Assembly (NCBI RefSeq): GCF_022811705.1
Contig: NZ_CP094528.1
Location: 3,224,001-3,288,000, forward strand
Direction of reading: 5' to 3'
DNA from: Agromyces larvae
GTDB taxonomy: Bacteria > Actinomycetota > Actinomycetes > Actinomycetales > Microbacteriaceae
Length of the DNA: 64,000 bases
Shown here: piece after piece, positions 17,711 through 27,300 of the stretch
Layout: the number at the start of each line of letters is the position of its first letter
How positions within the stretch are numbered: the first letter of the stretch is position 1
The notes under the pieces: model-generated
Databases searched by the model: none
The model's input: only the letters and a program-made list of their open reading frames with translations
What the model was told of the DNA's origin: nothing
Position numbers and translations under genes: made by a program

Positions 17711-18358
17711 TCACCGGGCGGCGGACCACTCGCGGCGGAGGATGCCGTAGACCGCAGTGTCCTCCCACTCGCCGTCGTGGTACTCCTCTTCGAGAAGGGT
17801 CGCCTCGCGGCGCATGCCGAGCCGCTCGCAGAGCCGGGCGGATGCCTCGTTGCGGGCGTCGAGCTGCGCGTGCACGCGGTGGGGGCGCAGGTCGCGGAAC
17901 GCGAGGCCGAGCACGGCGCGAGCGGCTTCGACCGCCAGCCCGCGGCCCTGGAACCCGGGGTGCACGACCCACCCGATCTCGAGCTGCGCGTGCTGCACGC
18001 TCGTGACCCGAAGCATGATGTCGCCGACCACGCGGTCGCCGCCGTGCGCCCGATCGGGAGCGTCGGGCGAGGTCGTCGGCTCGCCGACGAGCCCCATCGC
18101 GAGGAAGAGGGCGTCCTCGTCGCGTTCGAGGCGGTGCAGCCCGGCGCGCTTGGCGGTGTGCGCGAACCCCTCCTCACGGGTGCGCTCGGGCCACGGGATG
18201 TAGCGCAGCACCTCGGGCAGCCGTTGGTACTCCCAGACGTCCCACCGGTCGGACTCGGCGAGCGGGCGCAGCACGAGCCGCTCGGTGCGCAGCGGAGCGT
18301 CGAACAGGATGTTCGCGTCGTAGGGCAGGCGCAGGTCGGGCGCGTCGGTCGAGGGCAC
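17711..18358 (-). CDS. GNAT family N-acetyltransferase (RimJ/RimL-like)
   Basis: A 215-residue acetyltransferase of the Acetyltransf_3 type, moving an acetyl group from acetyl-CoA to an amine, protein N-terminus or small molecule. It opens with LRTERLVLRPLAESD, has the core IGWVVHPGFQGRGLAVEAA with the acetyl-CoA pyrophosphate loop QGRGLA, and ends RLCERLGMRREATL. The substrate is unknown. A GTG start is chosen because TAGCGT lies exactly six bases upstream, as in other leaderless genes here. It may be cotranscribed with nothing; hemA on the same strand ends 60 bp upstream. Confidence 0.87.
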   Translation of the reverse strand: MPSTDAPDLRLPYDANILFDAPLRTERLVLRPLAESDRWDVWEYQRLPEVLRYIPWPERTREEGFAHTAKRAGLHRLERDEDALFLAMGLVGEPTTSPDAPDRAHGGDRVVGDIMLRVTSVQHAQLEIGWVVHPGFQGRGLAVEAARAVLGLAFRDLRPHRVHAQLDARNEASARLCERLGMRREATLLEEEYHDGEWEDTAVYGILRREWSAAR

Positions 18359-18364
18359 GGCTCG

Positions 18365-18370
18365 ACGCTA
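18365..18370 (-). promoter_or_regulatory. -10 box TAGCGT of the GNAT gene (leaderless)
   Basis: TAGCGT on the minus strand, six bases, then GTG at 18358. Confidence 0.55.
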
Positions 18371-18420
18371 CCGCGCACCCCCGACGGGCGCGCGGCCCAC
18401 GGCGCGGGCGGCGCAGCGAA

Positions 18421-19788
18421 TCAGGAGGCGTCGCGGTGGGCGCGGCGGTCGGACGGTTCGGATGCCTCGACGGCGGTCGCGGCATCCGCCTCGTCGGCGC
18501 GCACGCCGAACAGCGCCTCGACCGCGTCGATGAACGCGCGCTGCTCGCCGTCGCGCGCGAGCTGCCGCGACCGCACCATCGGCGTATGCAGCAGCCGGCC
18601 CGCCATGTGACGCAGCGCCTCCTCGATGCGGCCGTCGGCGTCGCCGCGCGAGCGGGCGCGTTCGATCTCGCCGTCGAGCAGGTCGAACACATGCGACCGC
18701 AGCGCGACGACGGTGGGGGCGAGGTCGAGCTCGCCCGCGACGTCGCCGAACTTGCGGGCGGCCCGGGCGACGATCTCGCGCGCCTCGTCGGTGGAGCCGA
18801 ACTCCTCCATCGGGGCGTGGAACTTGATGGTCTCGAGGTCGAGCAGTTCGACCCCGACGAGCTCGGTCACATCGTGGTCGACGTTGCGCGGCAGGCCGAG
18901 ATCGATGACGAGCTGGCGGCGTTCGATCTCGGGCGCCACCTCGACGGCGCCGATCGTCGGCAGCGCCGTCGCGCGGGCGAGCAGCTCGCGACCCTCGGCG
19001 AGCATCGCCCGATCGAGCACGTGCGTCTCGATCGTGGTGCAGGTGACGATCACGTCGGCCGCCGCCGCGGCGCGGGCGTAGTCGTCTGCGGCGACGGCCG
19101 GCAGGTCGTGCGATGCGGCGAACCGCGCGCCGTGACCGGACGGCGAGTACACCGAGACATCCGTGACGCCGCGGTCGCGCAGCGCCGCCAGGGAGGCGCC
19201 GGCGTACCGGCCGGTGCCGATCAGCAGGACGCGCGTCTGCGCCCAGTCGGTGATGCGGCTCTCGGCGAGCTCGAGTGCGAGACGCACGAGCGAACGGCCC
19301 TCGCTGCCGATGCCGGTGCGGTTCTTCACCTTGCGCGACGTCTGCGACGCACGCTGGAACAGCCGCTCGAGCTCAGGGGTGGTGGTGCCCTCCCGATGCG
19401 CGGCCTCGAGGGCGCGACGGACCTGCCCGGCGATCTCGCCCTCGCCGACGACGACGGATTCGAGACCGGATGCCACGGCGAACAGGTGGGCGGCGACGGC
19501 GTTGCCGTGCGCGAACCCGAACGTGCTGCGCAGCGCCTCGGCATCGACGCCCGCGACCTCGCCGACGGCGTGGATGGCACCGTGCACCGCGTCGACCGGC
19601 GACTCGCCGTCGACCTGATCGAGGTCGAGGTAGGCCTCGAATCGGTTGCACGTCGCCACGACGACGGCGCCCTGCACGGCCTCGTGGCCGGTGATCATGC
19701 GGCGGGCTGCACCTTCGGCCGTCGCAGAGAGACGCTCGAGCAGATCGAACCCGGCGTTCTTGTGACTCGCGGTGAAGCAGATGAGCAC
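18421..19788 (-). CDS. hemA: Glutamyl-tRNA reductase
   Basis: A 455-residue NADPH-dependent enzyme that reduces glutamyl-tRNA to glutamate-1-semialdehyde, the first committed step of heme synthesis in bacteria using the C5 route. The catalytic Cys is C47 in VATCNRFEAY. The Rossmann domain starts near VLLIGTGRYAGASLAAL, and the C-terminal dimerisation helix is present. The GTG start has TAGAAT six bases upstream, a leaderless promoter with a plausible -35 (TTCAGC, 18-bp spacer). It is transcribed away from hemE-hemY, with two genes of other function between, and works with HemL encoded at 42424. Confidence 0.95.
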   Translation of the reverse strand: MLICFTASHKNAGFDLLERLSATAEGAARRMITGHEAVQGAVVVATCNRFEAYLDLDQVDGESPVDAVHGAIHAVGEVAGVDAEALRSTFGFAHGNAVAAHLFAVASGLESVVVGEGEIAGQVRRALEAAHREGTTTPELERLFQRASQTSRKVKNRTGIGSEGRSLVRLALELAESRITDWAQTRVLLIGTGRYAGASLAALRDRGVTDVSVYSPSGHGARFAASHDLPAVAADDYARAAAAADVIVTCTTIETHVLDRAMLAEGRELLARATALPTIGAVEVAPEIERRQLVIDLGLPRNVDHDVTELVGVELLDLETIKFHAPMEEFGSTDEAREIVARAARKFGDVAGELDLAPTVVALRSHVFDLLDGEIERARSRGDADGRIEEALRHMAGRLLHTPMVRSRQLARDGEQRAFIDAVEALFGVRADEADAATAVEASEPSDRRAHRDAS

Positions 19789-19794
19789 CGCACG

Positions 19795-19800
19795 ATTCTA
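19795..19800 (-). promoter_or_regulatory. -10 box TAGAAT of hemA (leaderless)
   Basis: TAGAAT, six bases, GTG. A possible -35 TTCAGC lies 18 bp further upstream on the minus strand. Confidence 0.65.
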
Positions 19801-19838
19801 CAAGCTGTGGAATGCCGTGCTGAACAGGGTGGGGACGG

Positions 19839-20582
19839 TCAGCGGTGCGCGGCCGCGAGACCGCGGCCGGCGCCGGCCGCGGCGAGCTGTTCAGCCGTGA
19901 TGACGGGGATCGGCGACGTGAGCGGCGGGAGCTCGAGGCCCTCGGCCGCGAGCGCGGCGCGATGCTCGGCCTTCCACCCGCGCACGGTGGCGTAGAACTG
20001 CTCGTCGGGGAGCACGAACCCGAACGCGCGGTCGCTCGCGAGGACCAGCGGCACCTCGAGGCTCGACCCGCCACGGCGCACCCGCAGCACGGCGACCGGC
20101 ACGCTTCGGGCGCCGGCCGCGATGCGGTCGCAGCGGATGTTGCGGATCTCGCGCCACGCGAACGAGACGACCGGGCGGGGGCGTCGGCTGCCGCGCCAGA
20201 ACACGATGCCCGTGGCATCCGCGACGATCGAGAAGTGCGGACCGAGCCGGCCCTGCGTTCCGAGTTCGCCGAGTGCGGTCGTGAGCATGGGAGTGCGCAG
20301 GCTGGTGGTCACGGTCGCGCCGAGCGACGACTCGAGCGCCCGTCGGCGAGTGCGGTCGCGGGCGTGCAGACGCAGGCGGCGCAATGCGAGCACGACCACG
20401 AACACGACGGATGCCGCGCCGAGCGCGAGGGCGGCTCGGCTCGCCGGCACGCCCGGCAGTTTTGCGATGGCTCGCTCGACCATGGGGCCTGCGGCGATGA
20501 GCACGGCGACGAGGGCGGCCGCAGCCAGACCGATCAGGACGGTGGGGACTGCGCGTCGTGCGGGTGACACGTCTTCGGTCAC
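19839..20582 (-). CDS. Membrane protein of unknown function, two TM helices
   Basis: A 247-residue protein not recognised as a named family. Residues ~10-30 and ~50-68 are hydrophobic helices (VPTVLIGLAAAALVAVLIAAG and AALALGAASVVFVVVLALRRL), separated by a short loop. The rest is a cytoplasmic domain with the beta-rich pattern of a PH-like fold: FSIVADATGIVFWRG, VSFAWREIRNIRC, VPLVLASDRAFGFVLPDE. It recalls the short protein encoded at 43961. The GTG start has GGAG six bases upstream. It lies 50 bp upstream of hemA on the same strand, but hemA has its own promoter. Confidence 0.6.
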   Translation of the reverse strand: MTEDVSPARRAVPTVLIGLAAAALVAVLIAAGPMVERAIAKLPGVPASRAALALGAASVVFVVVLALRRLRLHARDRTRRRALESSLGATVTTSLRTPMLTTALGELGTQGRLGPHFSIVADATGIVFWRGSRRPRPVVSFAWREIRNIRCDRIAAGARSVPVAVLRVRRGGSSLEVPLVLASDRAFGFVLPDEQFYATVRGWKAEHRAALAAEGLELPPLTSPIPVITAEQLAAAGAGRGLAAAHR

Positions 20583-20869
20583 GATGGTCTCCGGGGGGAG
20601 CGGAGGCGCACGGCTGGGGCGGCCGTACGTCGTCGTGCGGGGGACACGACCTTCACGACTGTAGACCCGGGAGGCCCGATCGGCGCAGCTTTCCGCTGGT
20701 TTTCGGCCCGTGTCCCGCAGTGCGTCGGGCGAGCGCGGAGTTGTCCACAGGCGATCCGACGAGGTCGAGGGGGATGTGCTTCGATGGCCGGGGCCGCGCG
20801 CCGTGCATCCTGGTGGCACCGGGCCGAAGCACCCTCTCGTGCATCTTCGAACCCTTCGAAAGGGGCACC

Positions 20870-21268
20870 ATGCGCTCGCGCATCCTCGTCGTCCTCGCGG
20901 CTGTGGCCGTCGCCGCCGGCATCTTCGGCACCGCAGCACCCGCCTCCGCCGCGACGGCGCCGTGTCGTCAGTACGTGTACGGCTACGGCGGCACCGGCAA
21001 CTGCGTGAAGGCCATCCAGGCGCTCGTGAGCACGTCGAGCACGGTGAACGCAGCCCGCCCCGACATCCGCACCCCCATCGCGCGGGACGGGTCGTTCGGC
21101 AAGATCACCCTCGGCGCGATCCGCACCTACCAGTCGGTCAACCACCTCCAGGTCGACGGCGTCGTCGGCCCGCAGACCTGGACGCGCCTCTGCAGCACCG
21201 GCTACTACTGGGGCTCTGACATGCAGCTGAAGGCCGACTACCAGTGGGCGAAGAAGTACGCGTGCTGA
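20870..21268 (+). CDS. Secreted peptidoglycan-binding (PGBD) protein
   Basis: A 132-residue exported protein. Residues 1-28 are a signal peptide (RILVVLAAVAVAAGIFG, cleavage near ASAAT). The mature part is one peptidoglycan-binding-type domain with the signature DGSFGKITLGAIRTYQ...LQVDGVVGPQTWTRLC. Two pairs of Cys could form disulfides outside the cell. No catalytic domain is attached, so it is a binding module only, perhaps a cell-wall ligand or inhibitor. The ATG is preceded by AAAGGGG. It lies 49 bp upstream of hemE, but cotranscription is uncertain. Confidence 0.8.
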   Translation: MRSRILVVLAAVAVAAGIFGTAAPASAATAPCRQYVYGYGGTGNCVKAIQALVSTSSTVNAARPDIRTPIARDGSFGKITLGAIRTYQSVNHLQVDGVVGPQTWTRLCSTGYYWGSDMQLKADYQWAKKYAC

Positions 21269-21317
21269 CCCGTTGACCCGGTCGTTCCTCTCAGCCCGGG
21301 TAGGCGAGAATGTGCGG

Positions 21318-22463
21318 GTGATCCTTCCTCCGCAGCATCCGCTCTCGGCCGGCTCGACCTCGGATTCGCGACTCGTGCGCGCCTATCGCGGGGAGCGGAG
21401 CGACACGACCCCCGTCTGGTTCATGCGGCAGGCCGGGCGTTCGCTGCCCGAGTACCGCGACCTGCGGGTCGGCACGCGGATGCTCGACGCCTGCCTCGAC
21501 CCGGCGATGGCGGCCGAGATCACCCTGCAGCCCGTGCGCCGCCACCGGGTCGATGCGGGCATCTTCTTCAGCGACATCGTGGTGCCGCTGAAGCTGGTGG
21601 GCGTCGACGTCGAGATCCAGCCGGGTCGGGGGCCGGTCTTCGGCAAGGGCTATGCGGATGCTTCGGCGATCGCCGAGCTCACCGCGATCGATCCGGCGAT
21701 CCTCGATGAGAAGAGCGGTCCGATCACCGAGGCCGTCGAACGCACGATCGCGGAGCTGAGCACGACCGCTCCTGCGGGCCGAGAGACGGGTGCGACGCCG
21801 CTCATCGGATTCGCCGGCGCCCCCTTCACCCTCGCGGCCTACCTCGTCGAGGGCGGGCCCTCGAAGGACCACCTCGCGGCGCGCACGCTGATGCACGCAG
21901 ACCCGGGCGCCTGGCGCGACCTGATGCACTGGACGGCCGAGCTGACCGGGCGGTTCCTGCGCACCCAGGTGCTCGCCGGGGCCTCGGCGGCGCAGCTCTT
22001 CGACTCGTGGGCTGGCGGGCTGTCGCTCGCCGACTACGAGCAGCATGTCGCCCCCGCCTCGGCGCGGGCGCTCTCGTTCGTGCACGACCTCGCGTACGAG
22101 ACGACGGATGCCTCGGGCGAGGCCCCCGGCAGCACCGTGCCCGTGATCCACTTCGGCGTCGGGACGGGCGAATTGCTCGGTGCGATGCGCGGCGTCGGAG
22201 CCGATGCGGTCGGCGTCGACTACCGGGTGCCGCTCGACGTCGCCGCGTCGCGGGTCGGCGACGGCGTCCCGCTGCAGGGCAACCTCGACCCGGCGCTGCT
22301 CGCGGCGCCCTGGCCGGTGCTCGACGCGGCGGTGCGCGACGTGCTGCGGCGCGGTCGGGTCGCCCCCGGCCACGTCTTCAACCTCGGGCACGGCGTGCCG
22401 CCCGAAACCGACCCGACCGTGTTGACCCGGGTGGTCGAGCTCGTGCACGAGGCCGGCGCGTGA
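21318..22463 (+). CDS. hemE: Uroporphyrinogen decarboxylase
   Basis: A 381-residue cytoplasmic enzyme converting uroporphyrinogen III to coproporphyrinogen III by four decarboxylations. Signature motifs are TPVWFMRQAGRSLPEYR near the N-terminus, FFSDIVVPLKLVGVDV with the catalytic Asp, GFAGAPFTLAAYLVEGGPSK and FNLGHGVPPETDP at the end. The GTG at 21318 gives the usual length; GTG at 21312 in the same frame is an alternative. GAGAAT six bases upstream may be a degenerate leaderless -10. The stop overlaps hemY by four bases (GTGA). Confidence 0.94.
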   Translation: MILPPQHPLSAGSTSDSRLVRAYRGERSDTTPVWFMRQAGRSLPEYRDLRVGTRMLDACLDPAMAAEITLQPVRRHRVDAGIFFSDIVVPLKLVGVDVEIQPGRGPVFGKGYADASAIAELTAIDPAILDEKSGPITEAVERTIAELSTTAPAGRETGATPLIGFAGAPFTLAAYLVEGGPSKDHLAARTLMHADPGAWRDLMHWTAELTGRFLRTQVLAGASAAQLFDSWAGGLSLADYEQHVAPASARALSFVHDLAYETTDASGEAPGSTVPVIHFGVGTGELLGAMRGVGADAVGVDYRVPLDVAASRVGDGVPLQGNLDPALLAAPWPVLDAAVRDVLRRGRVAPGHVFNLGHGVPPETDPTVLTRVVELVHEAGA

Positions 22464-24022
22464 GCGAGGCATCCGAGCTCCCCGGAGCATCCGAGGCATC
22501 CGAGCTCCCCGAAGCGGTGCAGCCGGCCGAACCCGACCACCGCTCGGCCGACGTGGTGGTCGTCGGCGGCGGCGCGGCCGGCCTGGTCGCGGCGCTCGAG
22601 TGCGCCCGGATCGGGCTGCACGTCATCGTGCTCGAGCGACGCGATCGGGTGGGCGGCTGCGTCGCCCGCATCGACCTCGACGACCTCGCCCTCGACGCGG
22701 GCGCCGAATCGTTCGCGACCCGCAACGGCTCGGTCGCGGCCCTCGTCGAACGGCTCGGACTGGGCGATCGGGTCGAGTCGCCGAACCCCGCGGGGGCCTG
22801 GCTGGCGTGGGGCCGGGGCGACGAGGTCGCGGCGGCGCCGCTGCCGAAGACGGGCGTGCTGGGCATCCCGGCGAACCCGCTCGGCGAGGACGTGCGCGCG
22901 ATCATCGGCTGGAGCGGCGCGTGGCGCGCATATGCCGATCGCGTGATGCCGATCCTGCGCATCGGCCGCGCCCGCAGTCTCGGGCAGCTCGTGCGCTCGC
23001 GCATGGGCGCCGCGGTGCTCGACCGGCTCGTCACGCCGATCTCGGCGGGCGTGTACTCGGCGAACCCCGACGACCTCGACCTCGACGTCGTCGCACCCGG
23101 GCTGAACGAGGCGATGACCCGCACCGGCTCGCTCTCGGGCGGCGTCGCCCAACTCGTCGGCTCGCGTCGTGCCGGCAGCGCCGTGCTCGGCCTGCGCGGC
23201 GGCATGCACACCCTCGTCGAGGCGCTCGTCGCCGAGCTCGACCGGTTCGGCGTCGAGGTCGTCACCGGCGCCGAGGTCACCGGCCTCGAGCGGCACCGGT
23301 CGGATGCCACGACCTCCGCCGAACCGGCCGGAACCGCCGGCGCCGGCTGGCGCGCGCGGGCCATCGCCTCCGACCGCGACCTCCTCGTCGACGCGCGCTT
23401 CGCGATCCTCGCCGCCCCGGCCCGCACCTCGCGCCGGCTCCTCACCGACGCCGTCGAGGGCTGGGCGGACGCGAGCGACTGGCCGGCCGCGGCATCCGTG
23501 GAGCTCGTGACGCTCGTGCTCGACGCGCCCGCCCTCGATGCCGCGCCGCGCGGAACCGGCGTGCTCGTGGCCGAGGGCACGCCCGGAGTGTCGGCCAAGG
23601 CGCTCACGCACGCGACGGCGAAATGGCCGTGGCTCGCCGAGCAGGCGGGCGGCCGCCACGTCGTTCGGCTGTCGTACGGTCGCGCCGGCGCCGCCAACCC
23701 GCTCGACGGGCTCGACGCCGACGCGGTCGCCGCGCTCGCGCTCGCCGACGCGTCCACGCTGCTCGGCGTGCCGCTCGACGCCTCGATGCTGCGCGCCTCG
23801 GGTCGCACCGCGTGGCGCGACGCGCTCTCGCACGCGTCCCTCGGGCAGCGCGAACGCGTGCGGGCGCTCGAGGCGGCGCTCGCCGCGGAGCCGGGCATCG
23901 AGGCGACGGGCTCGTGGATCGCGGGCACCGGGCTCGCTTCCGTCGTGCCGCACGCGCGCGACGCAGCCGGCCGCATCCGGCAGCTCGCGGTGCAGGAGGG
24001 TCACGCTCCCGCGGCGGACTGA
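22460..24022 (+). CDS. hemY: Coproporphyrinogen III oxidase (protoporphyrinogen oxidase family, HemY/CgoX)
   Basis: A 520-residue FAD enzyme. Because hemQ is present, it most likely oxidises coproporphyrinogen III to coproporphyrin III with O2 (CgoX role) rather than acting on protoporphyrinogen. The FAD-binding loop VVVVGGGAAGLVAALE starts at about residue 31. VGGCVARIDLDDLALDAGAES follows, and the C-terminal FAD segment is GSWIAGTGLASVVPHARDAA. The GTG start overlaps the hemE stop. The N-terminal 27 residues are an acidic extension made by an imperfect duplication (EASELP twice). In related genomes hemQ usually follows directly; here 13.75 kb of other DNA comes first. Confidence 0.92.
   Translation: MSEASELPGASEASELPEAVQPAEPDHRSADVVVVGGGAAGLVAALECARIGLHVIVLERRDRVGGCVARIDLDDLALDAGAESFATRNGSVAALVERLGLGDRVESPNPAGAWLAWGRGDEVAAAPLPKTGVLGIPANPLGEDVRAIIGWSGAWRAYADRVMPILRIGRARSLGQLVRSRMGAAVLDRLVTPISAGVYSANPDDLDLDVVAPGLNEAMTRTGSLSGGVAQLVGSRRAGSAVLGLRGGMHTLVEALVAELDRFGVEVVTGAEVTGLERHRSDATTSAEPAGTAGAGWRARAIASDRDLLVDARFAILAAPARTSRRLLTDAVEGWADASDWPAAASVELVTLVLDAPALDAAPRGTGVLVAEGTPGVSAKALTHATAKWPWLAEQAGGRHVVRLSYGRAGAANPLDGLDADAVAALALADASTLLGVPLDASMLRASGRTAWRDALSHASLGQRERVRALEAALAAEPGIEATGSWIAGTGLASVVPHARDAAGRIRQLAVQEGHAPAAD
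22466..22510 (+). repeat. 18-bp direct duplication in the hemY 5' end
   Basis: GAGGCATCCGAGCTCCCC occurs at 22466-22483 and 22493-22510, encoding EASELP twice in the N-terminal extension. Confidence 0.8.
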
Positions 24023-24356
24023 GGGTGTCATCCCCGGACGCTGGCGGTTGTGTCGAGCAATAGCTGCCCCGACCCGCGGATAAGCGCGATTCGGTGAGCG
24101 CAGCCAAACCGTTCTCAAGTTGGCCGCGTGGGGAGCCACCTCCGCGAGGGTCGCTCGTGCGACTGGGCCAGGACCGAAGCGGCGCACAAATGTCTGCGCC
24201 GTCCGGAACGGAGGCGCGGATCGATGCCAGAGAAACAGCGAACATACACCTTGCTGCGTTCTTGATGGCTCTGACTAGCCCCTGTTATGGGGTACGCGCT
24301 AGGGGTCCTGGAGAGCCTAGATTCCTGCTCACGTTCCCTACAACGTGGAGGTTGGC
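24023..24356. other. Intergenic region between hemY and the rhs gene; insertion boundary
   Basis: About 330 bp with visibly lower GC than the heme genes. A minus/plus arm pair GGCGCACAAATGTCTGCGCC near 24180 could form a hairpin. TAGATT at 24318-24323 is a candidate -10 for the rhs gene. No integrase, tRNA or target-site duplication was found, and the short open frame beginning at 24094 has no recognisable content. Confidence 0.5.
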
Positions 24357-27300
24357 TTGGACGTTCGGCGCCGCTTGGTCGATGTGATGATTGCTTCGGT
24401 GCTGTCGGTGGTGCTGGTGGGTGCCTTGGCGCAGCCGGTGACTGCGGCGGAGCTGGCTCAGCCGACTGAGCCTAACGGTACAGTCGTCGAGCCGTTGTTG
24501 CCCGACGAGTCGGAGCCAGTTGATGAAGCGGCGGGTGAAGTGGTCGAGCCGGCGGATCCTGCCGGCGATTCCCTTTTGTCGCCGCTCGCGTCGGAGCCTC
24601 CGGTTACGTTGGAGGAGAGTCCTGGCGGGGGACGAGATGAGGCTGGCGCGGACCAGCCGGGGTTGGAAGATTTCGATCCTCTCTCCGCCAGAGTCGTTGC
24701 GCGGGAGGCGTTCTCGCAGACGTTCGCAGCAGAGGACGGTTCGCGCGTAACGCAGTTCTCGGATGTTCCGCTGAACGTACGCGTTGATGGCGAGTGGAAG
24801 CCGGTGTCGACGGAGCTGGCGGGTCGCGGCGCGTTCGGATGGTTGGGTATGGGAGGTGCGGAGGTCCGGGACCATCCGTTGCGACCGGTGTTCGCGGAGC
24901 GGGCCGATGAGGCCCCGCTCTTGATGGTTTCTCAGGGTGGACAAAGGGTCGGTTTCACGTTGGTCGGGGCGTCGTCGGCGCGGATGTCGCGGGATCTGGC
25001 GCCGTGGTCTGGTGAGAAGGGCCGGGTGGTATATGCCGATGTGTTCCCGAACACTGATCTGGTGTACGAGGTCGAACAGACAGGCGTGAAGGAGTTGTTC
25101 CAACTGGCGAAGGCGCCAGGTCGAAAGGGCGTGTCCTCGTGGCAGTGGCGGGTCGACGCGCCAGGTCTGCATCTGCGGGAGGATCCGGACACGGGGGAGA
25201 TCGTGTTTGAGGAGGCATCGGGCCGAGTGCGGATGGTGATGCCCCGTCCGACGATGTGGGACTCCTCGGGCGCGTTGGGTGAACGGGCGAACGAGCAGGC
25301 CAACGTTGACGCGACAGTGGTGCGTGACGGTGACGGGTGGAATCTGACGTTGCGGCCGGATCGTGCATGGTTGAACGCGAAGGATCGTGTTTATCCGGTG
25401 ATGGTCGACCCAGTGGTGTATCAGTTCGGTGCTTCTGAAACGCATGCGTACAAGACGAACGGGCAGTACAACCACAACTACGGTGTCCAGGTCGGGAACA
25501 CGAACGGGACCGGCACATGGCGGACGATGGCATTGTTCAGTTGGGGGGAGATCGCCGGTAAGCAGGTCACGGACGCGGCAATCGCGCTAGGCAACCAGTC
25601 GGATGACTCCACTACGACGGAGCGGTGGGGCGGATTGTACGCGTCGAACAACTTCCAGTACGAGTCACTTGGCGGATATCTCGGGTCAGCTCACTATTGG
25701 CATGGCGGCGGCGAGATTGTGGATCTAGATTTTGCGCAAGCAATGGCGTCGTGGACCGCTGGTGGCTCCACCGCGATGTGGTTAACGTTCACCGGCGCTG
25801 AGATCGCTGATTTCACGTACAAGCACTATCGCCAGTACGACCTGTTCGTGGCGTGGAAGGAGTACCCCCGGCCGGGAACTTTGGCGGCGGGTGCACCGGC
25901 CGCGAACGCGGTGAACACATCGTTGACACCGACACTGAAAGTGGACGGGTACTCCTTTCCAGCGGGCACGATTGGACAGCACTGGTTCAAGGTGTCGGAG
26001 AATCCGAACCCAGACGTAAATCCGGTGTTCTCAACCGGCTGGCAGGCATCCGATTCGGTGAAGGTGCCCGAGACGGTGCTGTTGCCCGGACGAACGTACT
26101 ACTGGAAGGCGTACGTCCGGGACGACTGGGACAGTCACTTGAACGTGTCGACTCAGCGCGGATCAGCAACCTGGGCGTTCACAACGGCGTCGGTGCCGGT
26201 GGCTGCGGCTGCGACGGCGTCCCCTAGCGACGGGGCGGTGGTCGTATCGACGCAGCCGACCTTGTCGGTCGTAGCGCCCGCGAATCCGGCGGGGCGTACA
26301 TTGAAGTATCGATTCCGAGTCGCGACGGGTGGGGACTCGCGGACTGGTGGGGTGTTGTTGTCGAACTGGTTGGATACTCCGACCTGGACCGTGCCGGCTG
26401 GTTCGTTGCAGAGCGGAACGACGTATTCGTGGACGGCGTTGACGAAAGACCAGGGGTACGGGGTGGAGTCGCCGACGCCTTGGGTCAGCCGATTCACGGT
26501 GGACGCCAGACTGGGGGTCTCGGGCCCGTTCCCTGTCGGCGTAGCCGGGCCTGTCGCGGTGAACCTGGCGTCTGGGAACGTGTCGGTGTCGTTCAGCTCA
26601 CCCACCGTGTCCACGGTTGGTGGACCGATGGGGATGTCGTTCACCTACAACTCAAAGCACTCGTCGAATGCGGGACTGCGCGGTGAGTACTTCGACGCGA
26701 CGACTTCCGCCGGGCAACCGCAGACATGGGATTTCGCGAAGGCGAATCGGGTGCTCGCACGGACGGACACGCAGGTGCGCTTCCAGTGGGGAATTGGGTC
26801 ACCGGGCGAGGGGGTGCCGGTCGAGGTCTTCATGGCCCGTTGGAGCGGATTCGTGACACCGCCTTCGGCAGGAACCTACACGTTCGGAGTGGTGCGTGAT
26901 GATGGTGCGCGGCTGGACGTTGATGGCAGCAGAGTCCTTGATCAGTGGACGAACACGGCACCCGTTGGGGTCCAATGGGGGACCGCGAAGACGCTCGCAG
27001 CCAGGCCGGTGCCTTTGAAACTGGAGTACTTCGAGAACGCCGGAGCTGCGGTTATCGAGTTGTGGGTGAGAACCCCTGACGGCAGTGAGGCCCCGGTTCC
27101 TGCGTCGTGGTTCACGAAGTCGGCTGAGATCCTCCCGGACGGCTGGGCGTCGTCGACGTTCATGAGTGGTGATCTCGGCACGTTCACGAGGGTCCGCGTC
27201 GAGGAGGGATCTGTGACGCTCTTGGATCAGCAGGGAGGAACGCACGCGTATACGAAACAGCCGAACGGTGGGTATGCGCCTCCCCCCGGTGAGACCGGTG

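Noticed and set aside
21301..21320. Leaderless promoter for hemE
   Set aside because: GAGAAT lacks the first T of the box and no -35 fits, so it was not counted among the sixteen cases.
24094..24387. 97-codon plus-strand frame before rhs
   Set aside because: No ribosome site, no recognisable content, and it runs over the rhs signal peptide in another frame.
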